Positions 16,386-24,849 of a DNA stretch of 64,000 nucleotides are shown here, in pieces (position 1 is the first letter of the stretch; each line of letters begins with the position of its first letter). The DNA comes from Candidatus Paraluminiphilus aquimaris (GTDB lineage: Bacteria; Pseudomonadota; Gammaproteobacteria; Pseudomonadales; Halieaceae). A model generated the notes under the pieces. The model was not told the origin of the DNA. It saw only the letters and a list, made by a program, of their open reading frames with translations, and ran no database searches. The stretch is taken from positions 682,001-746,000 of the forward strand of contig NZ_CP036501.1 of NCBI RefSeq assembly GCF_026230195.1. The letters are read 5' to 3'. A program made the translations under genes and the position numbers.

Positions 16386-17799
16386 TCCTGAATCGTTCCA
16401 GTCAGCACAGTTTTCACGTGTTAACGCGAAGCTATCGGCAATCTCCAATTCGCTTTATGCGCCTGAGCCTCAAGTTATCGGCAAACTCACTCGGCTTTCA
16501 GGCATGCGACTTGAAGTGAGCGGTTTGCGCGCAAGGATTGGGGCGCGCTGTTGGATTGAAACAGGTCATCGGAAAGGCGTTGTGGCCGAAGTTGTTGGTT
16601 TTGAGAATGATGAGTTAATTCTAATGTGTGAAGGCGCTGCTGCGGGTTTAATACCTGGCGCGCGCGTAACCGTGCTAGGTGACAGTGAGTCAGTCATCGT
16701 TGGGGAGCAGTTATTGGGTCGCATAATCGACGGCTCGGGTAAGCCGCTGGATGGTTTGCCGGATATGTCGGGCGACTCCGTCCCACTGCGCGGTGACACC
16801 ATAAGCCCCATGTCACGAAAGACGATCTCTGAGCCACTCGATGTTGGTGTTCGGGCAATCAACAGCCTACTCACCATTGGAAAGGGGCAGCGCGTCGGTC
16901 TATTCGCGGGCTCTGGTGTGGGTAAAAGTACCCTGCTGGGCATGATGACCAGGTTTACCGAAGCCGATGTGGTTGTTGTGGGTTTGGTGGGCGAGCGTGG
17001 GCGTGAAGTTAGAGAATTTGTCGAAGAGAGTCTTGGTCCAGAGGGGTTGGCGAGATCAGTAGTGGTTGCAACACCCGCTGACACGTCACCGCTGATGCGC
17101 GTGGCTGGCTGTTGGCGGGCCACGGCAATCGCCGAGCATTTTCGCGACCAGGGAAAAAATGTTTTATTACTTATGGATTCGCTTACCCGCTTTGCACAAG
17201 CTCAGCGAGAGATTGGGCTCGCCGCAGGTGAGCCGCCGGTATCGCGGGGTTACACCCCATCGGTCTTTTCTACGCTGCCTAATTTGATCGAACGGGCAGG
17301 TAACGTTGGCACAGGATCAATAACGGCGGTTTACACCGTTTTGGTTGAAGGCGATGACTTACAAGACCCGATTGCCGATGCTGCACGTGCTATTTTGGAC
17401 GGTCACATCGTGCTTTCACGCACCATGGCGGAGGCAGGGACGTATCCAGCGATTGATATTGAAGCGTCCATTAGCCGGTCGATGTTGCAGATTACTCAAG
17501 CCGAGCAACAAGAGAATGCAAGGCTGCTTAAAGAAGCATTCGCAACCTATCGGGCGAATCAGGATCTTATCTCTGTCGGTGCATACCGCATGGGTACTGA
17601 CCCGAAAATTGACCGCGCAATAGGTAGCCAAGACGCGATCAAGGACTTCGTCTCGCAGTCGCTCAGTGAGCGGGTGAGCTTTGATGAGGGGCTCGCCACA
17701 CTATCGCAGGTTGCCAATGCGTCCTTGGTTACACAAGCCATAGAGCCTGCGGCGCACGGTATGAATCCGTCAGTCCCACAAATGCCGCAGACCAGGTAG
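16378..17799 (+). CDS. fliI: Flagellar export ATPase FliI
   Basis: 473-residue F1-type ATPase that energises the flagellar type III export gate. Walker A LFAGSGVGKSTLLG (about residue 180), Walker B VLLLMDSLTRFAQAQREI and the family pattern GYTPSVFSTLPNLIERAGN are present. The ATG at 16378 overlaps fliH by 8 bases like the other junctions of this operon and gives a length close to the usual 440-460; an upstream in-frame ATG at 16330 would overlap fliH by 56 bases and is less likely. Confidence 0.97.
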   Translation: MASPESFQSAQFSRVNAKLSAISNSLYAPEPQVIGKLTRLSGMRLEVSGLRARIGARCWIETGHRKGVVAEVVGFENDELILMCEGAAAGLIPGARVTVLGDSESVIVGEQLLGRIIDGSGKPLDGLPDMSGDSVPLRGDTISPMSRKTISEPLDVGVRAINSLLTIGKGQRVGLFAGSGVGKSTLLGMMTRFTEADVVVVGLVGERGREVREFVEESLGPEGLARSVVVATPADTSPLMRVAGCWRATAIAEHFRDQGKNVLLLMDSLTRFAQAQREIGLAAGEPPVSRGYTPSVFSTLPNLIERAGNVGTGSITAVYTVLVEGDDLQDPIADAARAILDGHIVLSRTMAEAGTYPAIDIEASISRSMLQITQAEQQENARLLKEAFATYRANQDLISVGAYRMGTDPKIDRAIGSQDAIKDFVSQSLSERVSFDEGLATLSQVANASLVTQAIEPAAHGMNPSVPQMPQTR

Positions 17800-17807
17800 T
17801 GTAATTT

Positions 17808-18251
17808 ATGTCGCGCGATCAACTTGCTCTGGTACAAGACTTAGCCGAGCGTCAGGAAAAAGAAGCGGCAAACCGCTTGGGGAGTGCGCAGTCTCAGGTG
17901 GATGTTGCGCAGGGCCAGCTTAACCAGATGATGGACTATCGAAGCAGCTATTACCGACTCGCGACTGGGGCCGGTGGTGATGTTATTGACACCAGCCAAC
18001 TCCAAACCGCCCGCCATTTTTTGTCGCAGCTCGATACGATTGTGGGCCGTCAGCAGAAAACAGTAGGGCAAGCTGAGCTAGTCCTTGACCAGCAGCGCAC
18101 GGCGTGGATTGAGACTAAGCGGCGTCTCAATGCCATAAAAAATTTACGCGCGTCCAGAGACCAAGCTCGTTTCAGGAAAGATGAAAAAGTCATCCAGCGC
18201 TTGCTCGACGAGCTCCATGCTACGCAGACATTTTTTGCAGAGGCGCGGTAA
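17808..18251 (+). CDS. fliJ: Flagellar export protein FliJ
   Basis: 147-residue coiled-coil protein, the central stalk of the FliH-FliI export ATPase and a chaperone escort. The whole sequence is heptad-like and Gln/Arg/Lys/Glu-rich (LVQDLAERQEKEAANRLGSA; LDQQRTAWIETKRRLNAIKN). Length equals the family norm. It follows fliI by 8 bases and precedes fliK by 20. Low sequence conservation is normal for FliJ. Confidence 0.9.
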   Translation: MSRDQLALVQDLAERQEKEAANRLGSAQSQVDVAQGQLNQMMDYRSSYYRLATGAGGDVIDTSQLQTARHFLSQLDTIVGRQQKTVGQAELVLDQQRTAWIETKRRLNAIKNLRASRDQARFRKDEKVIQRLLDELHATQTFFAEAR

Positions 18252-18271
18252 TCGCACCTCGGGGATCACAG

Positions 18272-19402
18272 ATGAATACGATTATGGAAACCTTGATTAC
18301 GGACATAAAAAAAGCGCCAGGTCAGCTCGATCAAAAGTCAGCAAAAGATGCCAGCGCTTCTGAATTTGCCGCAACATTAGATGAGGTGGTTGGACAAGAC
18401 AGTACAAACCGCGAGACACCGTTTGCGCCAACACGGACAAGCCACCTTGCACAAACACCGAACTCGACAGGTATGGCGCCTCGGGCGGTCGAATCTGACA
18501 ATGTGTTAGGTGGCAGTAACCACCCAGATTCCTCTCGAGAAGTCCAAGACACGCAGTCGTTGGAGGCCGAGGAGGCTGAATCCGAGTTATCCGAGTCACC
18601 TGATTCGACCGAAACATCGTCGGAAGTCGGAATTTCAGCTGAAGAGCGGGTGATGCTCTCTATGGTTGAAGTAGGTAACAAGCTTTCAGATTCTCAGGCC
18701 GTCACCTCGCTTCAGCCCTTGGCAATGGCGCAGCAACACAATGCAGAACTCTCTACCATTGTCTCGCGCGGGACCCTAGATGGCTCGTTTGAACGCTTGA
18801 ACTTGAGCACAACAAATTTAACTGCGCTGACGTCAAACCCTGACAACCTCACGGGGCTCCTTTCTCCTGAGCAGCCTCAATCGGATCGGCCTTTGCAACC
18901 CATTGCACCGGCATTATCAGCGCTTTCGGGTACCGCTGAATCTACTGCTGGACGTGGAAATAGCCCAACGAGCACTTTGGAGCTATCTACCAAGGAACCG
19001 CAAAACTTTGCCTCAAGTATGGCAACGCACCTACGTGTCATTAAAAGTCAGGGCGGGGGCGAGGCTAAAGTCAATTTGCATCCTGCGGAGCTCGGTCGTA
19101 TGAGTGTCTCTGTCATTACTGAGGGCAGCGAAACAAAAGTGGCGTTCACTGTGGAGACGCCGCAAGCTCGCCAAGCTATCGAAGCAAGTTTAACGAGACT
19201 GCGCGAAATGCTTGAGCAGGCTGGTTTATCGCTTTCAGATAGTGATGTTTCGGAGCAGAACCAGCACACACCTTCTGACAGCCGCAGCGGTGACGCACGA
19301 TCTAAAGACACAGGGGCGGTTGAGACGGGCGATGCGTCCGATTCAGCTTTGACGCTATCGGTTACTCTTGATCCCAGCCGCTTGGTGGATCTTTTCGCAT
19401 AG
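18272..19402 (+). CDS. fliK: Flagellar hook-length control protein FliK
   Basis: 376-residue molecular ruler that switches the export apparatus from hook to filament substrates. The first 240 residues are acidic, Ser/Thr-rich and low in complexity, typical of the ruler part. The C-terminal Flg_hook domain is clear (GGGEAKVNLHPAELGRMSVS, then VETPQARQAIEASLTRLREM, about residues 262-320). Last gene of the fliE operon. No strong ribosome site precedes ATG 18272; ATG 18284 is an alternative. Confidence 0.93.
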   Translation: MNTIMETLITDIKKAPGQLDQKSAKDASASEFAATLDEVVGQDSTNRETPFAPTRTSHLAQTPNSTGMAPRAVESDNVLGGSNHPDSSREVQDTQSLEAEEAESELSESPDSTETSSEVGISAEERVMLSMVEVGNKLSDSQAVTSLQPLAMAQQHNAELSTIVSRGTLDGSFERLNLSTTNLTALTSNPDNLTGLLSPEQPQSDRPLQPIAPALSALSGTAESTAGRGNSPTSTLELSTKEPQNFASSMATHLRVIKSQGGGEAKVNLHPAELGRMSVSVITEGSETKVAFTVETPQARQAIEASLTRLREMLEQAGLSLSDSDVSEQNQHTPSDSRSGDARSKDTGAVETGDASDSALTLSVTLDPSRLVDLFA

Positions 19403-19488
19403 CCTTCATTTGCTCCGCACAGCACTGTTCCAGCCGTAAACGTTTTATTGACGTGGCATCTTTGGTTAATCTGACCCTCAATGAGGCC

Positions 19489-19502
19489 GTCAAGGTTTTG
19501 AC
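19489..19502 (+). promoter_or_regulatory. FleQ-box-like palindrome upstream of fliL
   Basis: GTCAAGGTTTTGAC, a perfect GTCAA/TTGAC inverted repeat of 14 bases, the same length and arms as the P. aeruginosa FleQ box. It is followed by an AT-rich tract. No sigma-54 promoter with exact GG-N10-GC spacing was found in this 217-base gap; TGGCATCTTTGGTTA at 19454-19468 is a poor candidate. Confidence 0.4.
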
Positions 19503-19619
19503 TGCCTTAATATATTAAATTTAAGTTATTAATTTTAAAGCATATTTTTGCTTTGGTCTGATGGTTGCAGAGCCTCACGGCCGGTGCGACGACGTGCTCA
19601 CCGATTAAGGATTTTTGTT

Positions 19620-20177
19620 GTGAATGACGAAGTGGCAGTTGAAAACGAAAAGTCAGGAAGTTCGGTTACCAAGTTGGCCTTGGTCGCCGTGCTTTGCTTA
19701 TTAGTAGGCTTTGGTGCCGGCGCATTTACGGGGCAGCCGGTTCTGGCCGCCTTGGGTTTGGTCGCTGGCGGTGATGCGGGGCTGGGCGATGCCGACCTTG
19801 ATGGCGACGCTGCCTCGCCTGCGCCACTTTTTGAGCCGATGGCGGGTGTTTTTGATCCAGATAAAAAGCGTTTCTACGCTGAGGTCGGAGAACTGCTAAT
19901 TGCAATGCAATATCGCGGCGCAACCCGGCATCTGCAGCTCACCGTGCAATTAGTGGGTCACGAAGAGAAGTACATGAAGTCGGTGGAGAATGATGTTCCG
20001 GCGATTCGAAACGGGCTGCTGATCTTTTTCAATCAGCAAGAATTTGAAGTGGTTAACACCTACGAAGGTCGGGAAGCATTGCGACGTAAAACTTTGCAAC
20101 GTGTTAACGAAATTATTGGTGCCTCGGGAGAAAAACGAGTCGCCGATGTCTATTTCACAGCGTACATCACGCAATAG
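19620..20177 (+). CDS. fliL: Flagellar basal body-associated protein FliL
   Basis: 185-residue single-pass inner-membrane protein that rings the stator and supports torque. GTG 19620 has AAGGA at 19607-19611 with 8-base spacing; the longer frame from 19548 adds an Arg-rich non-conserved stretch and is rejected. Membrane segment about residues 20-42 (LALVAVLCLLVGFGAGAF). The periplasmic domain has the FliL pattern YAEVGELLIAMQ and a C-terminal VADVYFTAYITQ. First gene of the fliLMNOPQR-flhBA run, preceded by an AT-rich 217-base gap. Confidence 0.94.
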   Translation: MNDEVAVENEKSGSSVTKLALVAVLCLLVGFGAGAFTGQPVLAALGLVAGGDAGLGDADLDGDAASPAPLFEPMAGVFDPDKKRFYAEVGELLIAMQYRGATRHLQLTVQLVGHEEKYMKSVENDVPAIRNGLLIFFNQQEFEVVNTYEGREALRRKTLQRVNEIIGASGEKRVADVYFTAYITQ

Positions 20178-20185
20178 GGGATGGA

Positions 20186-21157
20186 GTGGTTGAAGAGTCC
20201 GACAACGAACCGGTACTAACGGATGAGGAGATCGAGGCACTTGTCGAGCACGCTCAAGAAGGCGGTTTCGATGATGGCGAGTTCCGCATTCATGATTTTA
20301 GTGCTGGCGAGTCACTCACACTCTCAAAGTGGAGTGAGCTTGAGGGGCTTCACCGCAACCATGCCGAAGCCTTAGGAAAAGCCTTATCTAGCGCCTTCGA
20401 TCTTGAGATCGGCGTTGAGCCGCGCCCTTCTTCTTACGCGGTTGCGAGAGACTTGCTTATCGGGTTTCCACAACGGATGTGCCTTGTAAGCACACAAATT
20501 GGGCCGTTCGAAGCGGAGAGTCACCTTTTAATATCGGGTGAAACACTCTCGTTTTTGGTCAATCAATATTTTGGTGGTGGCTCTGTTACGCCACCTAAGC
20601 TCACCGCCAAGGTAACACCTTCTGAGCAGCGCATCGGTGAGAGAGTGGCGCGCGACTATCTGCGCACCATGTCTGAGATTTGGGTCGACCGTTTGGCGTT
20701 GCAAATGTCGGACCTTTATATCGATGTCACGCCCGACCGTTTTGCTCTGATACCGGAAGATGAGGGCTTCGCCGTTTTTGACTTTGAACTGAGTATTGGA
20801 GACGGACACCAAAGTCTGGTTCAGCTGCTTATTCCATTCGACAGCTTAGAGACACAGAGCAGCGCTTTGGTGCCGACCAAGAAAGCGGTACCGGAAGATC
20901 CAGCTGCAGCGACGTGGGAACCACAACTCCGTTCGACCATTACAGATGTCAGTGTCGAACTATCCGGTTCTATCGATGCCATCGAAACAACCATTAAGAG
21001 CCTGCTTGCCATGAAGGTAGGTGTGACGATTCCTATTCAAGAGCCAGATGCTATGGCGCTGTTGCTCAACGGCCGTGCTGTTGCCCACGGGCGCTACGGT
21101 GCACATGAAGGACTAAAAGCAATGCAATTTACCCATTTTAAGGAGCGTGAATCATGA
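20186..21157 (+). CDS. fliM: Flagellar motor switch protein FliM
   Basis: 323-residue C-ring protein that binds phospho-CheY. The N-terminal CheY-binding helix LTDEEIEALVEHAQ (about residues 10-23) is present, followed by the CheC-like middle domain (HRNHAEALGKALSSAFDLEI; MCLVSTQIGPFEAESHLLIS) and the C-terminal SpoA domain (VSVELSGSIDAIETTIKSLL). GTG is used as start at 20186; the ATG at 20181 is out of frame. It overlaps fliN by 4 bases. Confidence 0.96.
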   Translation: MVEESDNEPVLTDEEIEALVEHAQEGGFDDGEFRIHDFSAGESLTLSKWSELEGLHRNHAEALGKALSSAFDLEIGVEPRPSSYAVARDLLIGFPQRMCLVSTQIGPFEAESHLLISGETLSFLVNQYFGGGSVTPPKLTAKVTPSEQRIGERVARDYLRTMSEIWVDRLALQMSDLYIDVTPDRFALIPEDEGFAVFDFELSIGDGHQSLVQLLIPFDSLETQSSALVPTKKAVPEDPAAATWEPQLRSTITDVSVELSGSIDAIETTIKSLLAMKVGVTIPIQEPDAMALLLNGRAVAHGRYGAHEGLKAMQFTHFKERES

Positions 21158-21483
21158 GTGACGATGACGCAATAACAGCCGTGCCAAATGAGCTGACCGA
21201 TGCGCCAACAGGTGCGGCCGGTGATATTGATCTCGATATGTTGATGGATGTGCCGGTGACAATGACCGTAGAGGTGGGGCGTAAAAGCCTAACCATTAAA
21301 GAGTTGCTGTCGCTAACGCCAGGCAGCGTGGTCTCTTTCGATCGCAGCGTGACTGAGCCAATGGATATTATGATCAATGGCACATTGGTTGCACGCGGTG
21401 AGGTTGTCTCAGCTGACGGTAAATTTGGGTTGCGCCTCGTTGATGTAGTCAGTCCAAAAGAGCGACTGGAGCAACTGGGCTAG
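21154..21483 (+). CDS. fliN: Flagellar motor switch protein FliN
   Basis: 109-residue C-ring protein. The SpoA domain fills residues about 30-105: LMDVPVTMTVEVGRKSLTIK, LLSLTPGSVVSFDRSVTEPM and IMINGTLVARGEVVSADGKF. An acidic N-terminal tail precedes it. The 4-base overlap with fliM and 2-base gap to fliO indicate one translational unit. Size and motifs are standard. Confidence 0.96.
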   Translation: MSDDDAITAVPNELTDAPTGAAGDIDLDMLMDVPVTMTVEVGRKSLTIKELLSLTPGSVVSFDRSVTEPMDIMINGTLVARGEVVSADGKFGLRLVDVVSPKERLEQLG

Positions 21484-21485
21484 TC

Positions 21486-21905
21486 ATGCGCTTCGCTGCT
21501 TTCTTAACAACATTATTCTCGCTGCCCGCGATGGCAGAGGATGCCGCCCCCGTGGTGTCGCCGAGTACTTTGTTTACCGGCGATTACCTCTTGCAGGTAG
21601 TCGGCTCGTTCGTAGTGGTTATTTTACTGCTCGTGGTCGTGTTGGTAATGCTCAAGCGCTTCAATGGTGTGAGTGCTTCAATCGGTGGTGATCTTCGCGT
21701 CATTTCCAGTGTGGGTGTGGGTCAGCGAGAGCGTGCTGTTTTACTGCAGGTGGGCGAGCAACAGATTTTATTAGGCGTCGGACCTGGTAACGTCCGAAGG
21801 TTGCACGTCTTTGATGAGCCCGCGGTGACGTCAGCTGCTTCCGCGTCTCCCAGCTTCTCTGACGTGTGGAAGGTGGCGACGAGAAAAACAGGAGCGGATC
21901 AGTGA
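21486..21905 (+). CDS. fliO: Flagellar biosynthesis protein FliO
   Basis: 139-residue membrane protein that helps assemble the FliP export gate. It has an N-terminal signal-like segment (MRFAAFLTTLFSLPAMA) and a strong membrane helix at about residues 38-60 (VVVILLLVVVLVMLKRF). A small cytoplasmic domain follows (RVISSVGVGQRERAVLLQVG). Position between fliN and fliP is diagnostic. It overlaps fliP by 4 bases (GTGA). Confidence 0.92.
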   Translation: MRFAAFLTTLFSLPAMAEDAAPVVSPSTLFTGDYLLQVVGSFVVVILLLVVVLVMLKRFNGVSASIGGDLRVISSVGVGQRERAVLLQVGEQQILLGVGPGNVRRLHVFDEPAVTSAASASPSFSDVWKVATRKTGADQ

Positions 21906-22642
21906 GGTTCCTTAAGCTCTCTCTGGCCCTGCTCTTCGTACTCTTACCGAGCATTGCCGCAGCCCAGACGATTCCACTGGTGACCTCTTCACCTATGCCA
22001 AACGGTAATACCGAATACGCGCTGGGCATTCAGATACTCATGGTAATGACTGTCCTGACTCTGCTGCCGGCCATGTTGATCACCATGACGGCATTCACGC
22101 GGATTTTGATAGTGCTGGCAATACTTCGTCAGGCGATGGGTACGGCACAGACGCCCTCTAACCAGATCATCTTGGGTCTCTCACTCTTTCTTACCTTATT
22201 TGTAATGTCCCCAGTCATTGACCTCATATGGGCACAGGCTCTGAGTCCATACCTCGATGGTCAAATGGGGTTTGAGGACGCTCTGAATACGGCGCAGGTG
22301 CCACTTCGTGAATTCATGTTCACGCAAACACGTGAGTCAGATCTGGCGATGTTTGCTGAGTTAGGTGGTTACGGCGCATTTGCCTCGCAGGACGACGTAC
22401 CGTTATTCGTCCTCTTGCCCTCATTCTTGACGAGTGAACTAAAGACCGCGTTTCAAATTGGGTTTTTGTTGTTTGTGCCGTTCTTGGTGATCGACTTGGT
22501 TGTGGCTGCGGTGCTGATGTCTATGGGCATGATGATGCTCTCGCCCATCATCATTTCTCTACCTTTTAAACTCATGCTTTTCGTGCTGATTGATGGCTGG
22601 TCACTCATTTCCGCCACCCTTGTCAGCAGCTTCGCGTTGTAG
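21902..22642 (+). CDS. fliP: Flagellar export gate protein FliP
   Basis: 246-residue inner-membrane export-gate subunit. GTG 21902 overlaps the fliO stop and yields a clean cleavable signal peptide (FLKLSLALLFVLLPSIAAAQ), as FliP is known to have; the longer frame from 21866 lies inside fliO. Conserved stretches: TVLTLLPAMLITMTAFTRIL, LRQAMGTAQTPSNQIILGLS and the C-terminal MGMMMLSPIIISLPFKLMLF. The length fits E. coli FliP (245). Confidence 0.97.
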   Translation: MRFLKLSLALLFVLLPSIAAAQTIPLVTSSPMPNGNTEYALGIQILMVMTVLTLLPAMLITMTAFTRILIVLAILRQAMGTAQTPSNQIILGLSLFLTLFVMSPVIDLIWAQALSPYLDGQMGFEDALNTAQVPLREFMFTQTRESDLAMFAELGGYGAFASQDDVPLFVLLPSFLTSELKTAFQIGFLLFVPFLVIDLVVAAVLMSMGMMMLSPIIISLPFKLMLFVLIDGWSLISATLVSSFAL

Positions 22643-22652
22643 GTGATTTATC

Positions 22653-22922
22653 ATGGGGCCTGAAACGGTACTGGATATTGGTCGCGAGGCACTTTGGCTT
22701 GCTGTGCTTCTGGCCGGACCAATGTTAGGGGCGGCGCTGGCTGTCGGCCTGTTCATCGGGGTCATTCAGGCGGCCACGCAGATTCAAGAGATGACACTTA
22801 GTTTCATTCCGAAGCTTCTTGCTCTGGTTATTGTGCTCTTCATCATTGGGCCTTGGATGTTACGCATTATCGTCACGTTCACCGAGCGTCTTTTCATGGA
22901 CATTCCAGGGCTGGTGGGCTGA
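22653..22922 (+). CDS. fliQ: Flagellar export gate protein FliQ
   Basis: 89-residue two-helix membrane subunit of the export gate. Conserved core LFIGVIQAATQIQEMTLSFI with IPKLLALVIVLFIIGPWML. Exactly the usual family length. It lies 10 bases after fliP and 3 bases before fliR, in the canonical fliPQR order. Confidence 0.97.
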   Translation: MGPETVLDIGREALWLAVLLAGPMLGAALAVGLFIGVIQAATQIQEMTLSFIPKLLALVIVLFIIGPWMLRIIVTFTERLFMDIPGLVG

Positions 22923-22925
22923 ACC

Positions 22926-23696
22926 ATGCCAGTCTCCTTCGACGAGATTCTTTCCGCCATGACGCTGTTCGCAGCGCCCTTCCTCAGGTTGTCGGCCATG
23001 ATGGCTGTGGCCCCCGTGTTCAGTGCTCAGGGTTTTAATGTGCGCACGCGGGCACTGTTTGCGCTCACCATCGCAGCCTTGGTTGCACCCTCGCTACCAC
23101 CTTCGCCAGTGGACTCGCTCTTATCGGGAGCGGGGGTATTGATGGCTGTTCGTGAAATCGGAGTTGGGCTTATTTTGGGCTTTGTCATCCAGCTGGCTTT
23201 TGGGGCGGCTGTCTTCGCAGGTCAAGCAATATCGATGACGATGGGGTTGGGTTTCGCGATGGCCGTGGATCCACAAAATGGGGTTCAGGTTCCCGTTCTT
23301 TCGCAACTGTATATTATTTTAGCGACCCTATTATTTTTAGCCCTCGATGGGCATCTCCTGCTTATTTCCGCAGTTGTTGAGTCTTACCAGCTGATTCCTA
23401 TCGGCGTCAGTGGTATCCCTGAGGCCAGTTTGTCGGCCGTGGTGTCCCTGGGAACAATTGTATTTGCTGGGGGTATTTTGTTAGCACTGCCAGCACTCAC
23501 TGCGCTGCTGCTCATCAACATTGCGTTTGGCATTGTTACCCGAACCGCACCACAGTTGAATATCTTCGCCGTTGGCTTTCCCGTAACGATTCTCGCGGGA
23601 CTGCTCATCATGTTCATCGTTATGCCTGGATTCATTTCCGCACTCACCGAGCTTATGGGCTCGTCGATAGAGAGTGGAATGGGTGCATTGGGCTAA
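22926..23696 (+). CDS. fliR: Flagellar export gate protein FliR
   Basis: 256-residue polytopic membrane subunit completing the FliPQR gate. About six hydrophobic helices are visible. Family patterns: FAAPFLRLSAMMAVAPVFSA near the start, then VREIGVGLILGFVIQLAFGA and NIFAVGFPVTILAGLLIMFI. Length is normal and the context (fliQ-fliR-flhB) diagnostic. Confidence 0.97.
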   Translation: MPVSFDEILSAMTLFAAPFLRLSAMMAVAPVFSAQGFNVRTRALFALTIAALVAPSLPPSPVDSLLSGAGVLMAVREIGVGLILGFVIQLAFGAAVFAGQAISMTMGLGFAMAVDPQNGVQVPVLSQLYIILATLLFLALDGHLLLISAVVESYQLIPIGVSGIPEASLSAVVSLGTIVFAGGILLALPALTALLLINIAFGIVTRTAPQLNIFAVGFPVTILAGLLIMFIVMPGFISALTELMGSSIESGMGALG

Positions 23697-23705
23697 GGGG
23701 CGGGC

Positions 23706-24836
23706 GTGGCAGAAGAGCAGCAGGGACAGGAACGCACAGAAGAGCCCACCGCCAAGCGTCTCAATGAGGCGCGCAAGAAAGGGCAGGTCGCTCGCTCGCG
23801 GGAGTTAAATACGCTTCTTGTTATGTTGGCGAGTGCTGTTGCGCTGTGGCTACTTAGTGGCACGGCCATGTCGGGCCTCACCGATATTATGAGTACGGCG
23901 TTGAGTCCTGAAGGAGATGTTCTCAAAACACCTGAGCTGATTCCTGCGCATCTCTCTCATGCTCTGATCTCAGCCTTGATATTGATTACGCCTTTCCTGT
24001 TGATCACGGTGGTCGCCGCTTTAGCGGGTCCTGCTGTCATGGGCGGGCTTCTCTTTAGTCCTGAGGCGGTAGCGTTCAAGCTCGAAAAGCTCGACCCGAT
24101 TAAAGGTTTGGGACGTGTTTTTTCAACGAAGGGTTTGATCGAGCTTGTAAAAGCGCTTCTGAAATTCTTCCTCGTTCTGGGTGTGGCCGTGTTGGTCTAC
24201 AAGGCCATGGAGCGCGAGGTTATGGCACTCATCACTTTTGACGTCATGGAGGGCATCGCTCGCTCAGGAAGCATCATCATGTTGGCCCTCGTCTTACTCT
24301 CTGCGACCTTGGTGCTCATTGCTGCCATTGATGTGCCTTTCCAGCTCTGGAGTCATAACAAGCAGATGAAAATGACCAAACAGGAGATCAAGGATGAAGG
24401 TAAAGAAACCGACGGTCGTCCTGAAGTAAAGGCCCGTGTGCGCCAGTTGCAACAGGAAGCGTCACAGCGGCGCATGCTCCAGGATGTTCCTGATGCTGAC
24501 GTGGTGATTACAAACCCAACACACTATTCCGTTGCGCTGAAATACGATTCCGACGGTTCAGGTGCGCCGCGCGTGGTTGCGAAGGGCCAGGATCTTATTG
24601 CGCTAAAGATTAGATCGATTGCTATTGAGCACGATGTCGCTATTTATGAAGAGCCGCCGCTTGCGCGTGCGCTCCATGGCACCACAGAAATTGGTGACGA
24701 GATACCGGGCCCCCTTTTCCTCGCCGTGGCACGCGTGTTGGCCTATGTCTTCCACTTAAAGAAAGCATCACCCACAGATTATATTCCTCGCCCAGAGGCT
24801 GCAGAGCTTCCGAGTGAGTTTGCAGCATATCGCTAG
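23706..24836 (+). CDS. flhB: Flagellar export switch protein FlhB
   Basis: 376-residue export-gate protein that autocleaves to change substrate class. N-terminal EERTEEPTAKRLNEARKKGQ-type signature (QERTEEPTAKRLNEARKKGQ), four membrane helices, then the cytoplasmic domain with the autocleavage site NPTH at N270 (VVITNPTHYSVALKYD) and the C-terminal export-switch domain. GTG start preceded by GGGGCGGGC. 9 bases after fliR and 13 before flhA. Confidence 0.97.
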   Translation: MAEEQQGQERTEEPTAKRLNEARKKGQVARSRELNTLLVMLASAVALWLLSGTAMSGLTDIMSTALSPEGDVLKTPELIPAHLSHALISALILITPFLLITVVAALAGPAVMGGLLFSPEAVAFKLEKLDPIKGLGRVFSTKGLIELVKALLKFFLVLGVAVLVYKAMEREVMALITFDVMEGIARSGSIIMLALVLLSATLVLIAAIDVPFQLWSHNKQMKMTKQEIKDEGKETDGRPEVKARVRQLQQEASQRRMLQDVPDADVVITNPTHYSVALKYDSDGSGAPRVVAKGQDLIALKIRSIAIEHDVAIYEEPPLARALHGTTEIGDEIPGPLFLAVARVLAYVFHLKKASPTDYIPRPEAAELPSEFAAYR

Positions 24837-24849
24837 GAGTTAGCTCGCT

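Noticed and set aside
19454..19468. TGGCATCTTTGGTTA as sigma-54 promoter of fliL
   Set aside because: The -12 GC is replaced by TA, and that dinucleotide is almost invariant in real sites.
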